Shown here: positions 33,946 to 42,878 of the stretch, piece by piece
Layout of the letters: every line of letters begins with the position of its first letter
Position numbering within the stretch: position 1 is the first letter of the stretch
Translations under genes and position numbers: made by a program
Notes under the pieces: model-generated
What the model was told of the DNA's origin: nothing
The model's input: the letters and a program-made list of their open reading frames with translations, nothing else
Database searches by the model: none
DNA from: Streptomyces beigongshangae
Lineage (GTDB): Bacteria; Actinomycetota; Actinomycetes; Streptomycetales; Streptomycetaceae
Direction: 5' to 3'
Length of the DNA stretch: 64,000 nt
Assembly: GCF_019710745.1 (NCBI RefSeq)
Contig: NZ_JAHKJW010000009.1
Span: 85,136-149,135 of the forward strand

Positions 33946-34587
33946 TCAGTCGTCCCGGCCGCCGCGCCTGGGACGTGCCCGTACGTGCATCCGCTCGCCC
34001 TGCGGCCCGAAGAGGCTCAGGAACTCCACCGGGCCCTCCCCCGTCGACCCGAACCAGTGGGGCACGCGGGTGTCGAACTCGGCGGCCTCCCCCGCGTCGA
34101 GCACCACGTCGTGGTCGCCGAGCACCAGGCGCAGCCGTCCGGAGAGCACGTACAGCCATTCGTAGCCCTCGTGGATCCGGGGCTCCGGCTCCTGCTTGCG
34201 CCGCGGTTCGAGCACCTTGTACGCCTGGAGGCCGCCGGGCTGGCGGGTGAGCGGCCAGTGCGTGCGGCCGTGCATGACGATCGGCTTCGCCGCGCGGACC
34301 CGCGGGTCGCCCACCTGCGGCGCCCCGACCAGTTCGTCCAGGGGCACCTGGTGGGCCCGCGCGATGGGGAGCAGCAGTTCCAGGCTCGGCTTGCGCAGGC
34401 CGGACTCCAGCCGGGACAGGGTGCTCACGGAGATGCCGGTGGCGGTGGACAGGCCCGCGAGGGTGGCGCCGCGCTCCTTGCGGATGCGGCGCAGCCGGGG
34501 GCCGACCTCGGCGAGGACGCCCTCCGTGTCGCGCTCCCGGCGCTCCTCACGGTTGCCGTGGTCCCGGTGACTGCGGTGCTCGCTCAT
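33946..34587 (-). CDS. XRE-family regulator with cupin domain
   Basis: A 213-residue protein. After a charged N-terminus (RSHRDHGNREERRERD) comes a helix-turn-helix (LRRIRKERGATLAGLSTATGISVSTLSRLESGLRKPS, about 30-75). A C-terminal cupin (about 125-200; HEGYEWLYVLSGRLRLVLGDHDVVLDAGEAAEFDTRVPHWF) would bind the effector. The start lies in AT-rich DNA with no ribosome site, so a leaderless message is likely. It is divergent from the flavoprotein gene, a pair seen often in Streptomyces, and probably controls it. Confidence 0.9.
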   Translation of the reverse strand: MSEHRSHRDHGNREERRERDTEGVLAEVGPRLRRIRKERGATLAGLSTATGISVSTLSRLESGLRKPSLELLLPIARAHQVPLDELVGAPQVGDPRVRAAKPIVMHGRTHWPLTRQPGGLQAYKVLEPRRKQEPEPRIHEGYEWLYVLSGRLRLVLGDHDVVLDAGEAAEFDTRVPHWFGSTGEGPVEFLSLFGPQGERMHVRARPRRGGRDD

Positions 34588-34594
34588 AGGGATA

Positions 34595-34609
34595 TTGCAG
34601 TTTCGGCAA
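34595..34609. promoter_or_regulatory. Candidate operator between XRE-cupin and flavoprotein genes
   Basis: TTGC-N7-GCAA lies in the AT-rich 77-base divergent region, eight bases from the regulator ATG. The half-sites are short, so confidence is low. Confidence 0.3.
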
Positions 34610-34664
34610 AGATGTTTGTCAATACGTCGGTGGTGGCGCGACCTTGTCGGTGGAGGTGGTCACC

Positions 34665-35681
34665 ATGACCGATTCGTACGAAGTGGTCGTCGTCGGCGGC
34701 GGCGCGGCCGGACTGTCCGCGGCGCTCGTCCTGGGGCGCGCGCGCCGCAGCGTGCTCGTGGTCGACGCGGGCGAGCCGCGCAACGCGCCCGCCGCGCACA
34801 TGCAGGGCTATCTGTCCCGGGACGGGATGTCACCGGCCGAGTTCCTCGCCGTGGGACGCGAGGAGATCGCGCGGTACGGCGTGGAACTGGTCCGGGACCG
34901 GGCGGTGGACGTGGCGCGGAACCCGGCCGCGGACGCCGGGCCGGGCGCGGCCGGGACCGGAGGGGCCGGGGAGGCCGGGACCGGAGGGGCCAGGGGGGCC
35001 GGGGGGACCGGGAGGTTCGACGTGACGCTCGAAGGGGGGCGGACGGTGCGCGGACGCCGCCTGGTCGTCGCCACCGGTCTCGCGGACGAGCTGCCGGCGG
35101 TGCCGGGGGTCGCCGAGCGCTTCGGCCGGGACGTGCTGCACTGCCCCTACTGCCACGGCTGGGAGGTGCGGGACCAGGCCTTCGGCGTCCTGGCCACGAC
35201 CCCGATGTCCGTGCACCAGGCGCTGATCGTCTCCCAGTGGTCCAAGGACGTCACCCTGTTCCTGCACACGGTCGCCGAGGAGGAGCTCACGGACGAGGAG
35301 CTGCGCAGGCTCGCCGCGGCCGGGGTCGACGTGGTCCCGGGCGAGGTCGCGGGCCTGGAGACCGCCGGCGACCGGCTCAGCGCGGTCCGGCTCGCGGACG
35401 GCACGGCGCACGAGCGCTCGGTGCTGTTCGTGGCGCCCCGGCCCGTCCCGCACACCGGCCTGCTGGAGCGGCTGGGCGCCGAGCTCCAGGAGACGCCGTT
35501 CGGCTCGTACGCCGCGGTGGACGCGACGGGCCTGACGAGTGTCCCCGGCGTCTGGGCGGCGGGCAACGCGGTCGGCTTCGGCGAGCAGGTCGTGAACGCG
35601 GCGAGCGGCGGCTACCGGGCCGGGGCCACGATCAACGCGGACCTGCTCTTCGCGGACCTCGACGCGGCGGCCGGGCTGTAG
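34665..35681 (+). CDS. Thioredoxin-reductase-like NAD(P)/FAD oxidoreductase
   Basis: A 338-residue flavoprotein: FAD-binding GGGAAGLSAALVLGRA near the N-terminus, a redox CPYC motif (HCPYCHGWEV, about 160) and a C-terminal FAD segment (VPGVWAAGNAV). It resembles TrxB but lacks an obvious GxGxxA NADPH motif; such proteins include the dithiol oxidases that close disulfides in natural products (HlmI/GliT-like). An Ala/Gly-rich insert of about 25 residues (about 93-118) is encoded by 24-base repeats. I chose the ATG at 34665, eight bases after GGAGG. Confidence 0.85.
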   Translation: MTDSYEVVVVGGGAAGLSAALVLGRARRSVLVVDAGEPRNAPAAHMQGYLSRDGMSPAEFLAVGREEIARYGVELVRDRAVDVARNPAADAGPGAAGTGGAGEAGTGGARGAGGTGRFDVTLEGGRTVRGRRLVVATGLADELPAVPGVAERFGRDVLHCPYCHGWEVRDQAFGVLATTPMSVHQALIVSQWSKDVTLFLHTVAEEELTDEELRRLAAAGVDVVPGEVAGLETAGDRLSAVRLADGTAHERSVLFVAPRPVPHTGLLERLGAELQETPFGSYAAVDATGLTSVPGVWAAGNAVGFGEQVVNAASGGYRAGATINADLLFADLDAAAGL

Positions 35682-35761
35682 GGACTTTCCCCGGGTGCGG
35701 ATCCGCCCGGAGGCGGTTTCGCCCAGGTGTAGAACGGGCCTCTCCGTAGCACCATGACTTC

Positions 35762-37318
35762 ATGTTGCTGTCCCGGCTCGCCCGTGTGTCCCAGGAGGTC
35801 GCCGCCACCTCGGCGCGGTCCCGCAAGACCGCTCTGCTCGCGGAGCTGTTCCGGGACGCGGAGGCGGCCGACGTGCCGGTCGTCATCCCCTACCTGGCGG
35901 GCCGGCTGCCGCAGGGGCGGCTCGGGATCGGCTGGAAGACCCTCGGCGCGCCGGCCCCGCCCGCCGCGGAGCCCGCGCTGACCGTGCGGGAGGTGGACGC
36001 CCGCCTCGCGGAGCTCGGCGCGCTCTCCGGTGCCGGCTCGCAGGCGGAGCGGGCGCGGCTGGTCGGGGAGCTGATGGGCGCGGCCACCGAACCGGAGCAG
36101 CGGTTCCTGCGGGCACTGATCGGCGGTGAGGTGCGCCAGGGCGCCCTCGACGCCGTCGCGGCCGAGGGCCTCGCCCTGGCGACCGGGGCGCCCCCCGCCG
36201 GCGTCCGCAGGGCGGTGATGCTGGCGGGTTCGCTCCAGACCGTGGCCGAGCGGCTGCTCGCGGAGGGGCCGGCGGCCCTGGAGGCGTTCCGGCTCACCGT
36301 GGGCCGGCCCGTCTGGCCGATGCTGGCGCACAGCGCCCCGTCCGTCGCCGAGGCGATCGACCGGCTCGGCGGCTGTGTGATCGAGGAGAAGCTCGACGGC
36401 ATCCGCGTCCAGGTCCACCGCGACGGCGACGAGGTACGCCTCTACACCCGCACCCTCGACGAGATCACCGACCGGCTGCCCGAGATCACGCGCGCCGCGC
36501 GGGAGCTGCGGGAGGACCGCTTCATCCTGGACGGCGAGGTCATCGCGCTCGGCACCGACGGGCGGCCCCGGCCCTTCCAGGAGACCGCGGGGCGGGTGGG
36601 CTCCCGGGTGGACGTCGCGACCGCCGCGCAGGCCGTGCCCCTGTCCCCCGTCTTCTTCGACGTCCTGTCCGTGAACGGCCGCGACCTGCTCGACCTGCCG
36701 TTCGCCGACCGGCACCTGGAGCTCGCCCGGCTGGTCCCCGGGCCGATGCGCGTACGGCGCCTGCTCGTGCCGGACGCCGCGGACGGGCCGGCGCGGGCCG
36801 CCGCCGAGCGGTTCGGCGCCGACACGCTCGCGCGCGGCCACGAGGGGGTGGTCCTCAAGTCCCTCGACGCCCCCTACAGCGCGGGCCGGCGCGGGGCCTC
36901 CTGGCTGAAGGTCAAGCCCGTCCACACGCTCGACCTGGTCGTGCTCGCCGCCGAGTGGGGCAGCGGGCGGCGCACCGGCAAGCTCTCCAACCTGCATCTG
37001 GGCGCGCGCCGGCCGGACGGCTCGTTCGCCATGCTGGGCAAGACCTTCAAGGGCCTCACCGACGTGATGCTGGCCTGGCAGACCGAGCGGCTGAAGGAGC
37101 TCGCCGTCGGTCCCGTCGAGGAGGGCGTCCCGGTGGTGACCGTCCGTCCCGAGCTGGTCGTGGAGATCGCGTACGACGGTCTGCAGCGCTCCACGCGCTA
37201 CCCGGCGGGCGTCGCCCTGCGCTTCGCCCGGGTGCTGCGCCACCGCGAGGACAAGACACCGGAGCAGGCCGACACCGTCGAGACCGTGCTCGCCGCGCAC
37301 CCGGGGGTCGCCCCGTGA
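35762..37318 (+). CDS. ligB: ATP-dependent DNA ligase (LigB-like)
   Basis: A 518-residue ligase. The N-terminal DNA-binding domain is about 1-180. The adenylation domain has the active-site lysine in EEKLDGIRVQVHR near residue 205, then RFILDGEVIA, FFDVLSVNGRDLLDLPF, EGVVLKSLDAPY and SWLKVKP. An OB-fold follows. Size and order match mycobacterial LigB. It adds to the essential NAD-dependent LigA and probably serves repair. The next NUDIX gene overlaps its stop (GTGA), so the two are co-expressed. Confidence 0.92.
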   Translation: MLLSRLARVSQEVAATSARSRKTALLAELFRDAEAADVPVVIPYLAGRLPQGRLGIGWKTLGAPAPPAAEPALTVREVDARLAELGALSGAGSQAERARLVGELMGAATEPEQRFLRALIGGEVRQGALDAVAAEGLALATGAPPAGVRRAVMLAGSLQTVAERLLAEGPAALEAFRLTVGRPVWPMLAHSAPSVAEAIDRLGGCVIEEKLDGIRVQVHRDGDEVRLYTRTLDEITDRLPEITRAARELREDRFILDGEVIALGTDGRPRPFQETAGRVGSRVDVATAAQAVPLSPVFFDVLSVNGRDLLDLPFADRHLELARLVPGPMRVRRLLVPDAADGPARAAAERFGADTLARGHEGVVLKSLDAPYSAGRRGASWLKVKPVHTLDLVVLAAEWGSGRRTGKLSNLHLGARRPDGSFAMLGKTFKGLTDVMLAWQTERLKELAVGPVEEGVPVVTVRPELVVEIAYDGLQRSTRYPAGVALRFARVLRHREDKTPEQADTVETVLAAHPGVAP

Positions 37319-37785
37319 GCGCCGCCGTGGGACGCAGCGCGGGCCTGCTCCTGTTCCGCCGCCGCGACCACGGCACCGAGGTGCTGCTGGGCCACATGGG
37401 CGGCCCGTTCTTCGCCCGGCGCGACGCCGGGGCGTGGTCCGTGCCGAAGGGCGAGTACGGGCCCGGCGAACCGGCCCTGGACGCCGCCCGCCGCGAGTTC
37501 CGGGAGGAGCTGGGCCTGCCGCCGCCCGAGGGCGAGGCCGTCCCGCTGGGCGAGGTCACCCAGGCGAACGGCAAGATCGTCACGGTCTGGGCCGTGGAGG
37601 CGGACCTCGACCCGGCGGACATGGTCCCCGGCACCTTCACGATGGAGTGGCCGCGCGGCTCGGGCCGTGTCCGGGAGTTCCCGGAACTGGACCGGGTGGA
37701 ATGGCTGACCCCGGACCGCGCCCGAGCCGTCCTGGTCAAGGCCCAGACGGAGTTCCTGGACCGCCTCGAACAGCATACGAGCTGA
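37315..37785 (+). CDS. NUDIX hydrolase
   Basis: A 156-residue NUDIX-fold hydrolase with a complete Nudix box (GEYGPGEPALDAARREFREELGL; G-x5-E-x7-REUxEExGU). The N-terminal RSAGLLLFRRRDHGTEVLLGHMGGPFFARRDAGAWSVPKG region resembles bis(5'-nucleosyl) polyphosphate hydrolases. The GTG start overlaps the ligase stop. Clearing nucleotide by-products or damaged nucleotides beside a repair ligase is a reasonable but unproven role. Confidence 0.9.
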   Translation: MSAAVGRSAGLLLFRRRDHGTEVLLGHMGGPFFARRDAGAWSVPKGEYGPGEPALDAARREFREELGLPPPEGEAVPLGEVTQANGKIVTVWAVEADLDPADMVPGTFTMEWPRGSGRVREFPELDRVEWLTPDRARAVLVKAQTEFLDRLEQHTS

Positions 37786-37796
37786 CGGGAGGGGCA

Positions 37797-37815
37797 CGCG
37801 CCCCGAAGGGGCGCG
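37797..37815 (+). terminator. Hairpin after NUDIX gene
   Basis: CGCGCCCC-GAA-GGGGCGCG, a perfect 8-bp stem with a 3-base loop, begins 12 bases after the stop codon. Confidence 0.6.
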
Positions 37816-37930
37816 GGGCCGTGTCGGATGCGGCTCCGCCGCGGGGCGCGACCTGGGGGCACCTCCCGGCCGAAGGCTGGGGGACCACGAAGCACCCGCA
37901 CCCGACCTACCGCACCAGGAGGCAGGAACC

Positions 37931-39316
37931 ATGCCCATCGCAACCGTGAACCCCGCAACGGGCGAGACCCTCAAGACCTACGACCCCCTCGGCGAGGAGG
38001 AGATCGAACGCCGCCTCGCCACCGCGGAGGCGGCGTTCCGCCACCACCGCACCACCTCCTTCGCCGAGCGCGCACAGCTGCTGCACCGGGCCGCCGACCT
38101 CCTGGAGGCCGACGCGCAGGACATCGGCCGGATCATGACCACCGAGATGGGCAAGCCGGTCAAGCAGGCCCGCGCCGAGGCGGCGAAGTGCGCGAAGGCG
38201 ATGCGCTGGTACGCCGACCACGCCGAGGAACTCCTCGCGGACGAGGAGGGCGCCGAGGCCGACGCCGAGGACTCCGGCGCCTCCCGGGTCCTCGTGCGCT
38301 ACCGCCCGCTCGGACCGGTCCTCGCCGTCATGCCGTGGAACTTCCCGCTCTGGCAGGTGGTCCGCTTCGCCGCGCCCGCGCTGATGGCGGGCAACGTCGG
38401 CCTGCTCAAGCACGCCTCGAACGTCCCGCAGACCGCCCTCTACCTGGAGGACCTGTTCCGCCGGGCCGGCTACCCGGAGGGCTGCTTCCAGACGCTGCTC
38501 ATCGGCTCGGGCGCGGTCGAGGACATCCTGCGCGACCCGCGGGTCAGGGCGGCCACCCTGACCGGCAGTGAACCGGCCGGCCGCTCGGTCGCCTCGGTCG
38601 CCGGGGACGAGATCAAGAAGACCGTCCTGGAGCTGGGCGGCAGCGACCCGTACGTGGTGATGCCGTCGGCGGACCTCGACCGGGCCGTCAGCACCGCGGT
38701 GACGGCGCGGGTGCAGAACAACGGCCAGTCCTGCATCGCCGCCAAGCGGTTCATCGTGCACACGGACGTCTTCGAGTCCTTCGCCGAGCGCTTCACCGCG
38801 GCCATGGAGGCCCTCACGGTGGGCGATCCGCTGGACGAGGGCACGGACGTCGGCCCGGTCGCCACCGAGCAGGGCCGTGACGACCTCGTGGAACTGGTCG
38901 ACGACGCGATCGAGAGCGGCGCGACCGTGCTGTGCGGCGGCGAGCTGCCCGAGGGGGACGGCTGGTACTACCCGCCCACCGTCCTCGCCGACATCACCCC
39001 CGAGATGCGCATCCACCACGAGGAGACGTTCGGGCCCGTCGCCACGCTGTACCGTGCCGCGGACCTCGACGAGGCCGTCGCCATCGCCAACGACTCGCCG
39101 TTCGGGCTGAGCTCCAACGTCTGGACCCGCGACGAGGCCGAGACCGGCCGTTTCGTACGGGACCTGGAGGCGGGCGGTGTCTTCCTCAACGGCATGACGG
39201 CGTCCCACCCGGCGTTCCCGTTCGGCGGGATCAAGCGGTCCGGTTACGGGCGTGAGCTGTCGGGGCACGGAATCCGGGAGTTCTGCAACATCACCACCGT
39301 ATGGCACGGAGCGTGA
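37931..39316 (+). CDS. NAD(P)-dependent succinate-semialdehyde dehydrogenase
   Basis: A 461-residue aldehyde dehydrogenase. The catalytic Cys is in [12 protein letters not shown] (about residue 262) and the general-base Glu in [11 protein letters not shown] (about 230). The [21 protein letters not shown] motif is present. Length and sequence pattern match the Sad/GabD-like group acting on succinate semialdehyde, for example in GABA or polyamine breakdown. It has AGGAGG eight bases before the ATG and stands alone as a transcription unit. Confidence 0.9.
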   Translation: MPIATVNPATGETLKTYDPLGEEEIERRLATAEAAFRHHRTTSFAERAQLLHRAADLLEADAQDIGRIMTTEMGKPVKQARAEAAKCAKAMRWYADHAEELLADEEGAEADAEDSGASRVLVRYRPLGPVLAVMPWNFPLWQVVRFAAPALMAGNVGLLKHASNVPQTALYLEDLFRRAGYPEGCFQTLLIGSGAVEDILRDPRVRAATLTGSEPAGRSVASVAGDEIKKTVLELGGSDPYVVMPSADLDRAVSTAVTARVQNNGQSCIAAKRFIVHTDVFESFAERFTAAMEALTVGDPLDEGTDVGPVATEQGRDDLVELVDDAIESGATVLCGGELPEGDGWYYPPTVLADITPEMRIHHEETFGPVATLYRAADLDEAVAIANDSPFGLSSNVWTRDEAETGRFVRDLEAGGVFLNGMTASHPAFPFGGIKRSGYGRELSGHGIREFCNITTVWHGA

Positions 39317-39341
39317 GCCTTCCGCAGTTACGATCCCCCCT

Positions 39342-39584
39342 GTGAACCGCGAAGTGACCCTGCCCCTGATCGTCGACGACCGCGGGACCCTGCAGGTTGC
39401 TGCCGCCGACGTGAGCAAGCTGCTGCGCACGATGGGGGGCCGGTGGCTGCGTCTGGTCGAGGCCGGGGAGGCGGGGCTCGACGAGGACACCGTCGCCGCG
39501 CTCACCATCGAACTGGCGAAGCTGGCCGACCGGATCGATGTGGCGTGCATCGCACACAGCAGCGGGGGTGCCTCCGGCGGCTGA
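39342..39584 (+). CDS. Small actinobacterial protein (DUF6213-like)
   Basis: An 80-residue soluble protein (VTLPLIVDDRGTLQVAA, then VSKLLRTMGGRWLRLVEAG and a helical ELAKLADRIDVACIAH end). It resembles the DUF6213 family of Streptomyces, function unknown. It starts at GTG 39342, 25 bases after the dehydrogenase stop, without an obvious ribosome site. Confidence 0.7.
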   Translation: MNREVTLPLIVDDRGTLQVAAADVSKLLRTMGGRWLRLVEAGEAGLDEDTVAALTIELAKLADRIDVACIAHSSGGASGG

Positions 39585-39676
39585 GGTGGCCTTTGCGGGC
39601 TTCGCCGCACACCGCGGGCGGGTGGGGGCCGGGCGCGCCCGAGCGGCGGAGCCGCATGTCGGCACAGCCCCGCGCC

Positions 39677-39698
39677 CCTGAGGGGGCGCCCCCTCAGG
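39677..39698. terminator. 22-bp perfect palindrome between convergent genes
   Basis: CCTGAGGGGGC and GCCCCCTCAGG form an uninterrupted palindrome that overlaps the stop of the TenA-like gene, between two convergent genes. Likely bidirectional terminator. Confidence 0.6.
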
Positions 39699-40422
39699 AA
39701 GCGGGTTGCCGGTCCAGCTCCCACAACGTGCGCCAGAAGCCGGACTCGTACGTCGCCAGCAGGCGGCCGTGGCGGTGGGCCCTGTCCTCGGCGTCCTCGT
39801 CCAGGGTTCCCGCGTCGAGCGCCGCCTGTACGGCCGCCAGGGCCCTGCGGTCCAGTTCGGGGGACGGCTCGGCGAAGAAGTCGAAGAACCCGCAGGACTC
39901 CGCGTCGAAGCCGTAGTGGCGGCGCAGGGCCCCGGCGATCGTGGCGCAGTAGCCGCCCCAGGCGGCGAAGTTGGCGCAGAGGGCGAGGACCACCTCGGCC
40001 GGTGAGCCGTTCAGGGCCAGCCAGGCCACGTACGCGGGATACGCCTGGCAGCCGGCGAGCGGCTCGTACGCCGCCTCCCGCGCCCGGGGGCCCCTCCCGG
40101 CCGGAGGCCGGGGGGCGACGCCGCACCCTGCCGCGTACGCCCCGAGCCGGTCCCGGGCCACCGCCTCGCCCTCCGCGAGCAGACCGAAGAAGGCGGCGCA
40201 CTCGGGTCCGGCGGGCACCTCCCGCGCTGCCGAGCGTTCGGCCAGATGACGGAACGCCCGCAGGTCGGCGTCGATCACCTCGCGCTGTTCGAGGGCGAGG
40301 ACCGCGAGCGTGCCGCGGCGGGCCGCGCCCCGCTCGATCAGCGGGAGGAGAGGGTTGGCACCGGGCTCCGGAGCGAGTCCTCCGGTGGTGTCCGCCAGCA
40401 GTTCCCCGGCTGTCCGCGTCAT
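39694..40422 (-). CDS. TenA/haem-oxygenase-fold family protein
   Basis: A 242-residue all-helical protein of the TenA/PqqC superfamily. Typical features are YPAYVAWLALNGSPAEVVLALCANFAAWGGYCATIAGAL and the C-terminal ATYESGFWRTLWE helix. TenA proteins hydrolyse damaged thiamin pyrimidine, but the group is broad and no thiamin genes are nearby, so the reaction is unassigned. It starts at ATG 40422 with AAGGGGC upstream and faces the rppA gene. Confidence 0.75.
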   Translation of the reverse strand: MTRTAGELLADTTGGLAPEPGANPLLPLIERGAARRGTLAVLALEQREVIDADLRAFRHLAERSAAREVPAGPECAAFFGLLAEGEAVARDRLGAYAAGCGVAPRPPAGRGPRAREAAYEPLAGCQAYPAYVAWLALNGSPAEVVLALCANFAAWGGYCATIAGALRRHYGFDAESCGFFDFFAEPSPELDRRALAAVQAALDAGTLDEDAEDRAHRHGRLLATYESGFWRTLWELDRQPAS

Positions 40423-40599
40423 CGCGTGCCCCTTCGGTTCGGCTGTCCCGCTGCCCTGCGACCAGGATCCCACCCGCGGGCCGCGTCCCCGGTCTGGAGT
40501 AGTCCGGCGCGATATCCGGGCTCCGCCGGGTGATCGTGGTGGGACCACCCTTCCGCCGGGGAGAGGGAGTTCCCGGCGGGCGAGAGAAGGCGCAGGCAC

Positions 40600-41673
40600 A
40601 TGGCGACTTTGTGCAGACCCGCGGTCTCCGTTCCGGAACACGTGATCACCATGGAGGAGACGCTCGACCTGGCTCGCTCCCGCCATCCCGACCACCCCCA
40701 GCTGCCGCTCGCGCTGAGGCTGATCGAGAACACCGGGGTACGGACCCGGCACATCGTGCAGCCCATCGAGGAGACGCTGAAACACCCGGGCTTCGCCGAA
40801 CGCAACAAGGTGTACGAGGCCGAGGCGAAGGCCCGGGTCCCGGCGGTCGTCCGGCGGGCGCTCGACGACGCGGAGGTCCTGGCCCCCGACATCGACATGA
40901 TCATCTACGTCTCGTGCACGGGCTTCATGATGCCCTCGATGACGGCCTGGCTGATCAACTCGATGGGGTTCGGCAGCGACACCCGCCAGATACCGATGGC
41001 ACAGCTGGGCTGCGCGGCCGGGGGCGCCGCCATCAACCGGGCGCACGACTTCTGCACGGCCTACCCGGACGCCAACGCGCTCATCGTGGCCTGCGAGTTC
41101 TGCTCGCTGTGCTACCAGCCGACCGACCTCGGCGTGGGCTCGCTGCTCTCCAACGGCCTGTTCGGGGACGGTATCGCCGCCGCCGTGGTCCGCGGGCGGG
41201 GCGGCGAGGGGATCCGCCTGGAGCGCAACGGCTCGTACCTGATCCCCGAGACCGAGGAATGGATCATGTACGACGTACGGGCCACAGGTTTCCACTTCCT
41301 GCTGGACAAGCGGGTGCCGGGCACCATGGAACCGCTCGCCCCCGCCCTCCACGCTCTCGCGAACCAGCACGGCTGGGACGCCTCCGACCTCGACTTCTAC
41401 ATCATCCACGCCGGGGGTCCGCGCATCCTCGACGACCTCAGCAAGTTCCTCCAAGTGGCGCCGGACGCCTTCCGGTTCAGCCGGGCGACGCTCACCGAGT
41501 ACGGGAACATCGCCAGCGCCGTCGTCCTGGACGCGCTGCGCCGGCTGTTCGACGAGGGGGGCTCCCACCACCAGGCACGCGGGCTGCTGGCCGGCTTCGG
41601 ACCGGGGATCACGGCCGAGATGACACTGGGCCGCTGGCACCGCACGAGCGGGAAGACGCGTGAACGCCCATGA
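40600..41673 (+). CDS. rppA: Type III polyketide synthase, 1,3,6,8-tetrahydroxynaphthalene synthase
   Basis: A 357-residue chalcone-synthase-fold enzyme of the RppA type. The catalytic triad is visible: Cys in QLGCAAGGAA (about 138), His in YIIHAGGPR (about 268) and Asn in EYGNIASA (about 301). RppA condenses five malonyl-CoA units to tetrahydroxynaphthalene, which oxidises to flaviolin (established). It is first in a three-gene operon with ATGA and GTGA overlaps to the P450 and cupin. Confidence 0.95.
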   Translation: MATLCRPAVSVPEHVITMEETLDLARSRHPDHPQLPLALRLIENTGVRTRHIVQPIEETLKHPGFAERNKVYEAEAKARVPAVVRRALDDAEVLAPDIDMIIYVSCTGFMMPSMTAWLINSMGFGSDTRQIPMAQLGCAAGGAAINRAHDFCTAYPDANALIVACEFCSLCYQPTDLGVGSLLSNGLFGDGIAAAVVRGRGGEGIRLERNGSYLIPETEEWIMYDVRATGFHFLLDKRVPGTMEPLAPALHALANQHGWDASDLDFYIIHAGGPRILDDLSKFLQVAPDAFRFSRATLTEYGNIASAVVLDALRRLFDEGGSHHQARGLLAGFGPGITAEMTLGRWHRTSGKTRERP

Positions 41674-42878
41674 GCGAAGAGACGACGGCGGCACCTCCGG
41701 TACGGCACTGGCCCGCCCTGGACCTCACCGGGGTCGACTTCGACCCCGTCCTGTCCGAGCTGATGCGCGAGGGCCCGATCAACCGGATCCAGCTGCCCAA
41801 CGGCGAGGGCTGGGCCTGGCTGGTCACGCGCTACGAGGACGTACGGCTGGTGACGAACGACCCCCGGTTCAGCCGCGCGGCCGTGCTCGGCCGATCGGTC
41901 ACCCGGCTGGCACCGCACTTCATCCCCGCGCCGGGGGCCATGAGCTTCGTCGACAAACCCGACCACGCCCGGCTGCGCAGGGCGGTGAACGCGGCGTTCA
42001 CCTCGCGCGGCGTCGAGCGTCTGCGCGCGAACGCCCGGCGGACCCTGGACTCGATGGTCGACGACATGCTGCGGGACGGTCCGCCGGCCGATCTGATCGA
42101 CCGGGTCCTGGCCCCCTTCCCGATCACCGTCATCTGCGAGCTGATGGGCGTCCCGGCCGAGGACCGGCACATCCTGCACGTCTGGACGCAGTCGATCCTC
42201 TCCTCCTCGCAGGGCGCCGCGGCCAGCGAGCGGGCCAAGCAGGACATGGAGGTGTACTTCGCCAAACTGATCGCCGCGCGGCACGGCTCCACGGGCGAGG
42301 ACGTGACCTCGCTGCTCGGCGCGGCGGTGGGCCGGGGCGACATCACCGAGGAGGAGGCGGTGGCGCTCGCGGGCCCGATCCAGATCGGCGGCGAGGCGGT
42401 CACCAACAACACCGGGCAGATGCTCTACGTCCTCCTGACCAGGCCCGCGCTGTTCGACCGGCTGCGCTCCGAGCCGGAGCTGCGCCCCCGGGCCCTCGAC
42501 GAACTGCTGCGGTACATCCCGCACCGCAACGCCGTCGGGCTGTCCCGGATCGCCACCGAGGACGTCGTCCTGCACGGTGTCCGGATCAGGAAGGGCGATC
42601 CGGTCTACGTGTCCTACCTGGCCGCCAACCGGGACCCGGGCGTCTTCCCGGACCCGGACCGCATCGACTTCGAACGCGACCCCAACCCGCACGTGGCGTT
42701 CGGGCACGGCCCGCACTACTGCGTGGGCGGCATGCTCGCCCGTCTGGAGTCGGAGCTGATGGTGAACACGCTCCTGGACCGGATCCCGACGCTGCGGCTG
42801 TCCGTCTCGGCGGACGAGGTGCCGTGGCGGCGCGGGGCGCTGATCCGCGGGCCCGAGGCCCTGCCCGTCACGTGGTGA
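41670..42878 (+). CDS. Cytochrome P450, CYP158A family (flaviolin coupling)
   Basis: A 402-residue P450. The haem Cys lies in FGHGPHYCVGG (about 352), the ExxR helix is ELLRYIPHR-adjacent and the I-helix reads QIGGEAVTNN. CYP158A2 of S. coelicolor, which couples flaviolin to dimers and trimers, has Ala in place of the conserved I-helix Thr; the same Ala appears here (GGEA). It overlaps the rppA stop. The product is expected to be a UV-absorbing biflaviolin pigment (inference from family). Confidence 0.93.
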   Translation: MSEETTAAPPVRHWPALDLTGVDFDPVLSELMREGPINRIQLPNGEGWAWLVTRYEDVRLVTNDPRFSRAAVLGRSVTRLAPHFIPAPGAMSFVDKPDHARLRRAVNAAFTSRGVERLRANARRTLDSMVDDMLRDGPPADLIDRVLAPFPITVICELMGVPAEDRHILHVWTQSILSSSQGAAASERAKQDMEVYFAKLIAARHGSTGEDVTSLLGAAVGRGDITEEEAVALAGPIQIGGEAVTNNTGQMLYVLLTRPALFDRLRSEPELRPRALDELLRYIPHRNAVGLSRIATEDVVLHGVRIRKGDPVYVSYLAANRDPGVFPDPDRIDFERDPNPHVAFGHGPHYCVGGMLARLESELMVNTLLDRIPTLRLSVSADEVPWRRGALIRGPEALPVTW

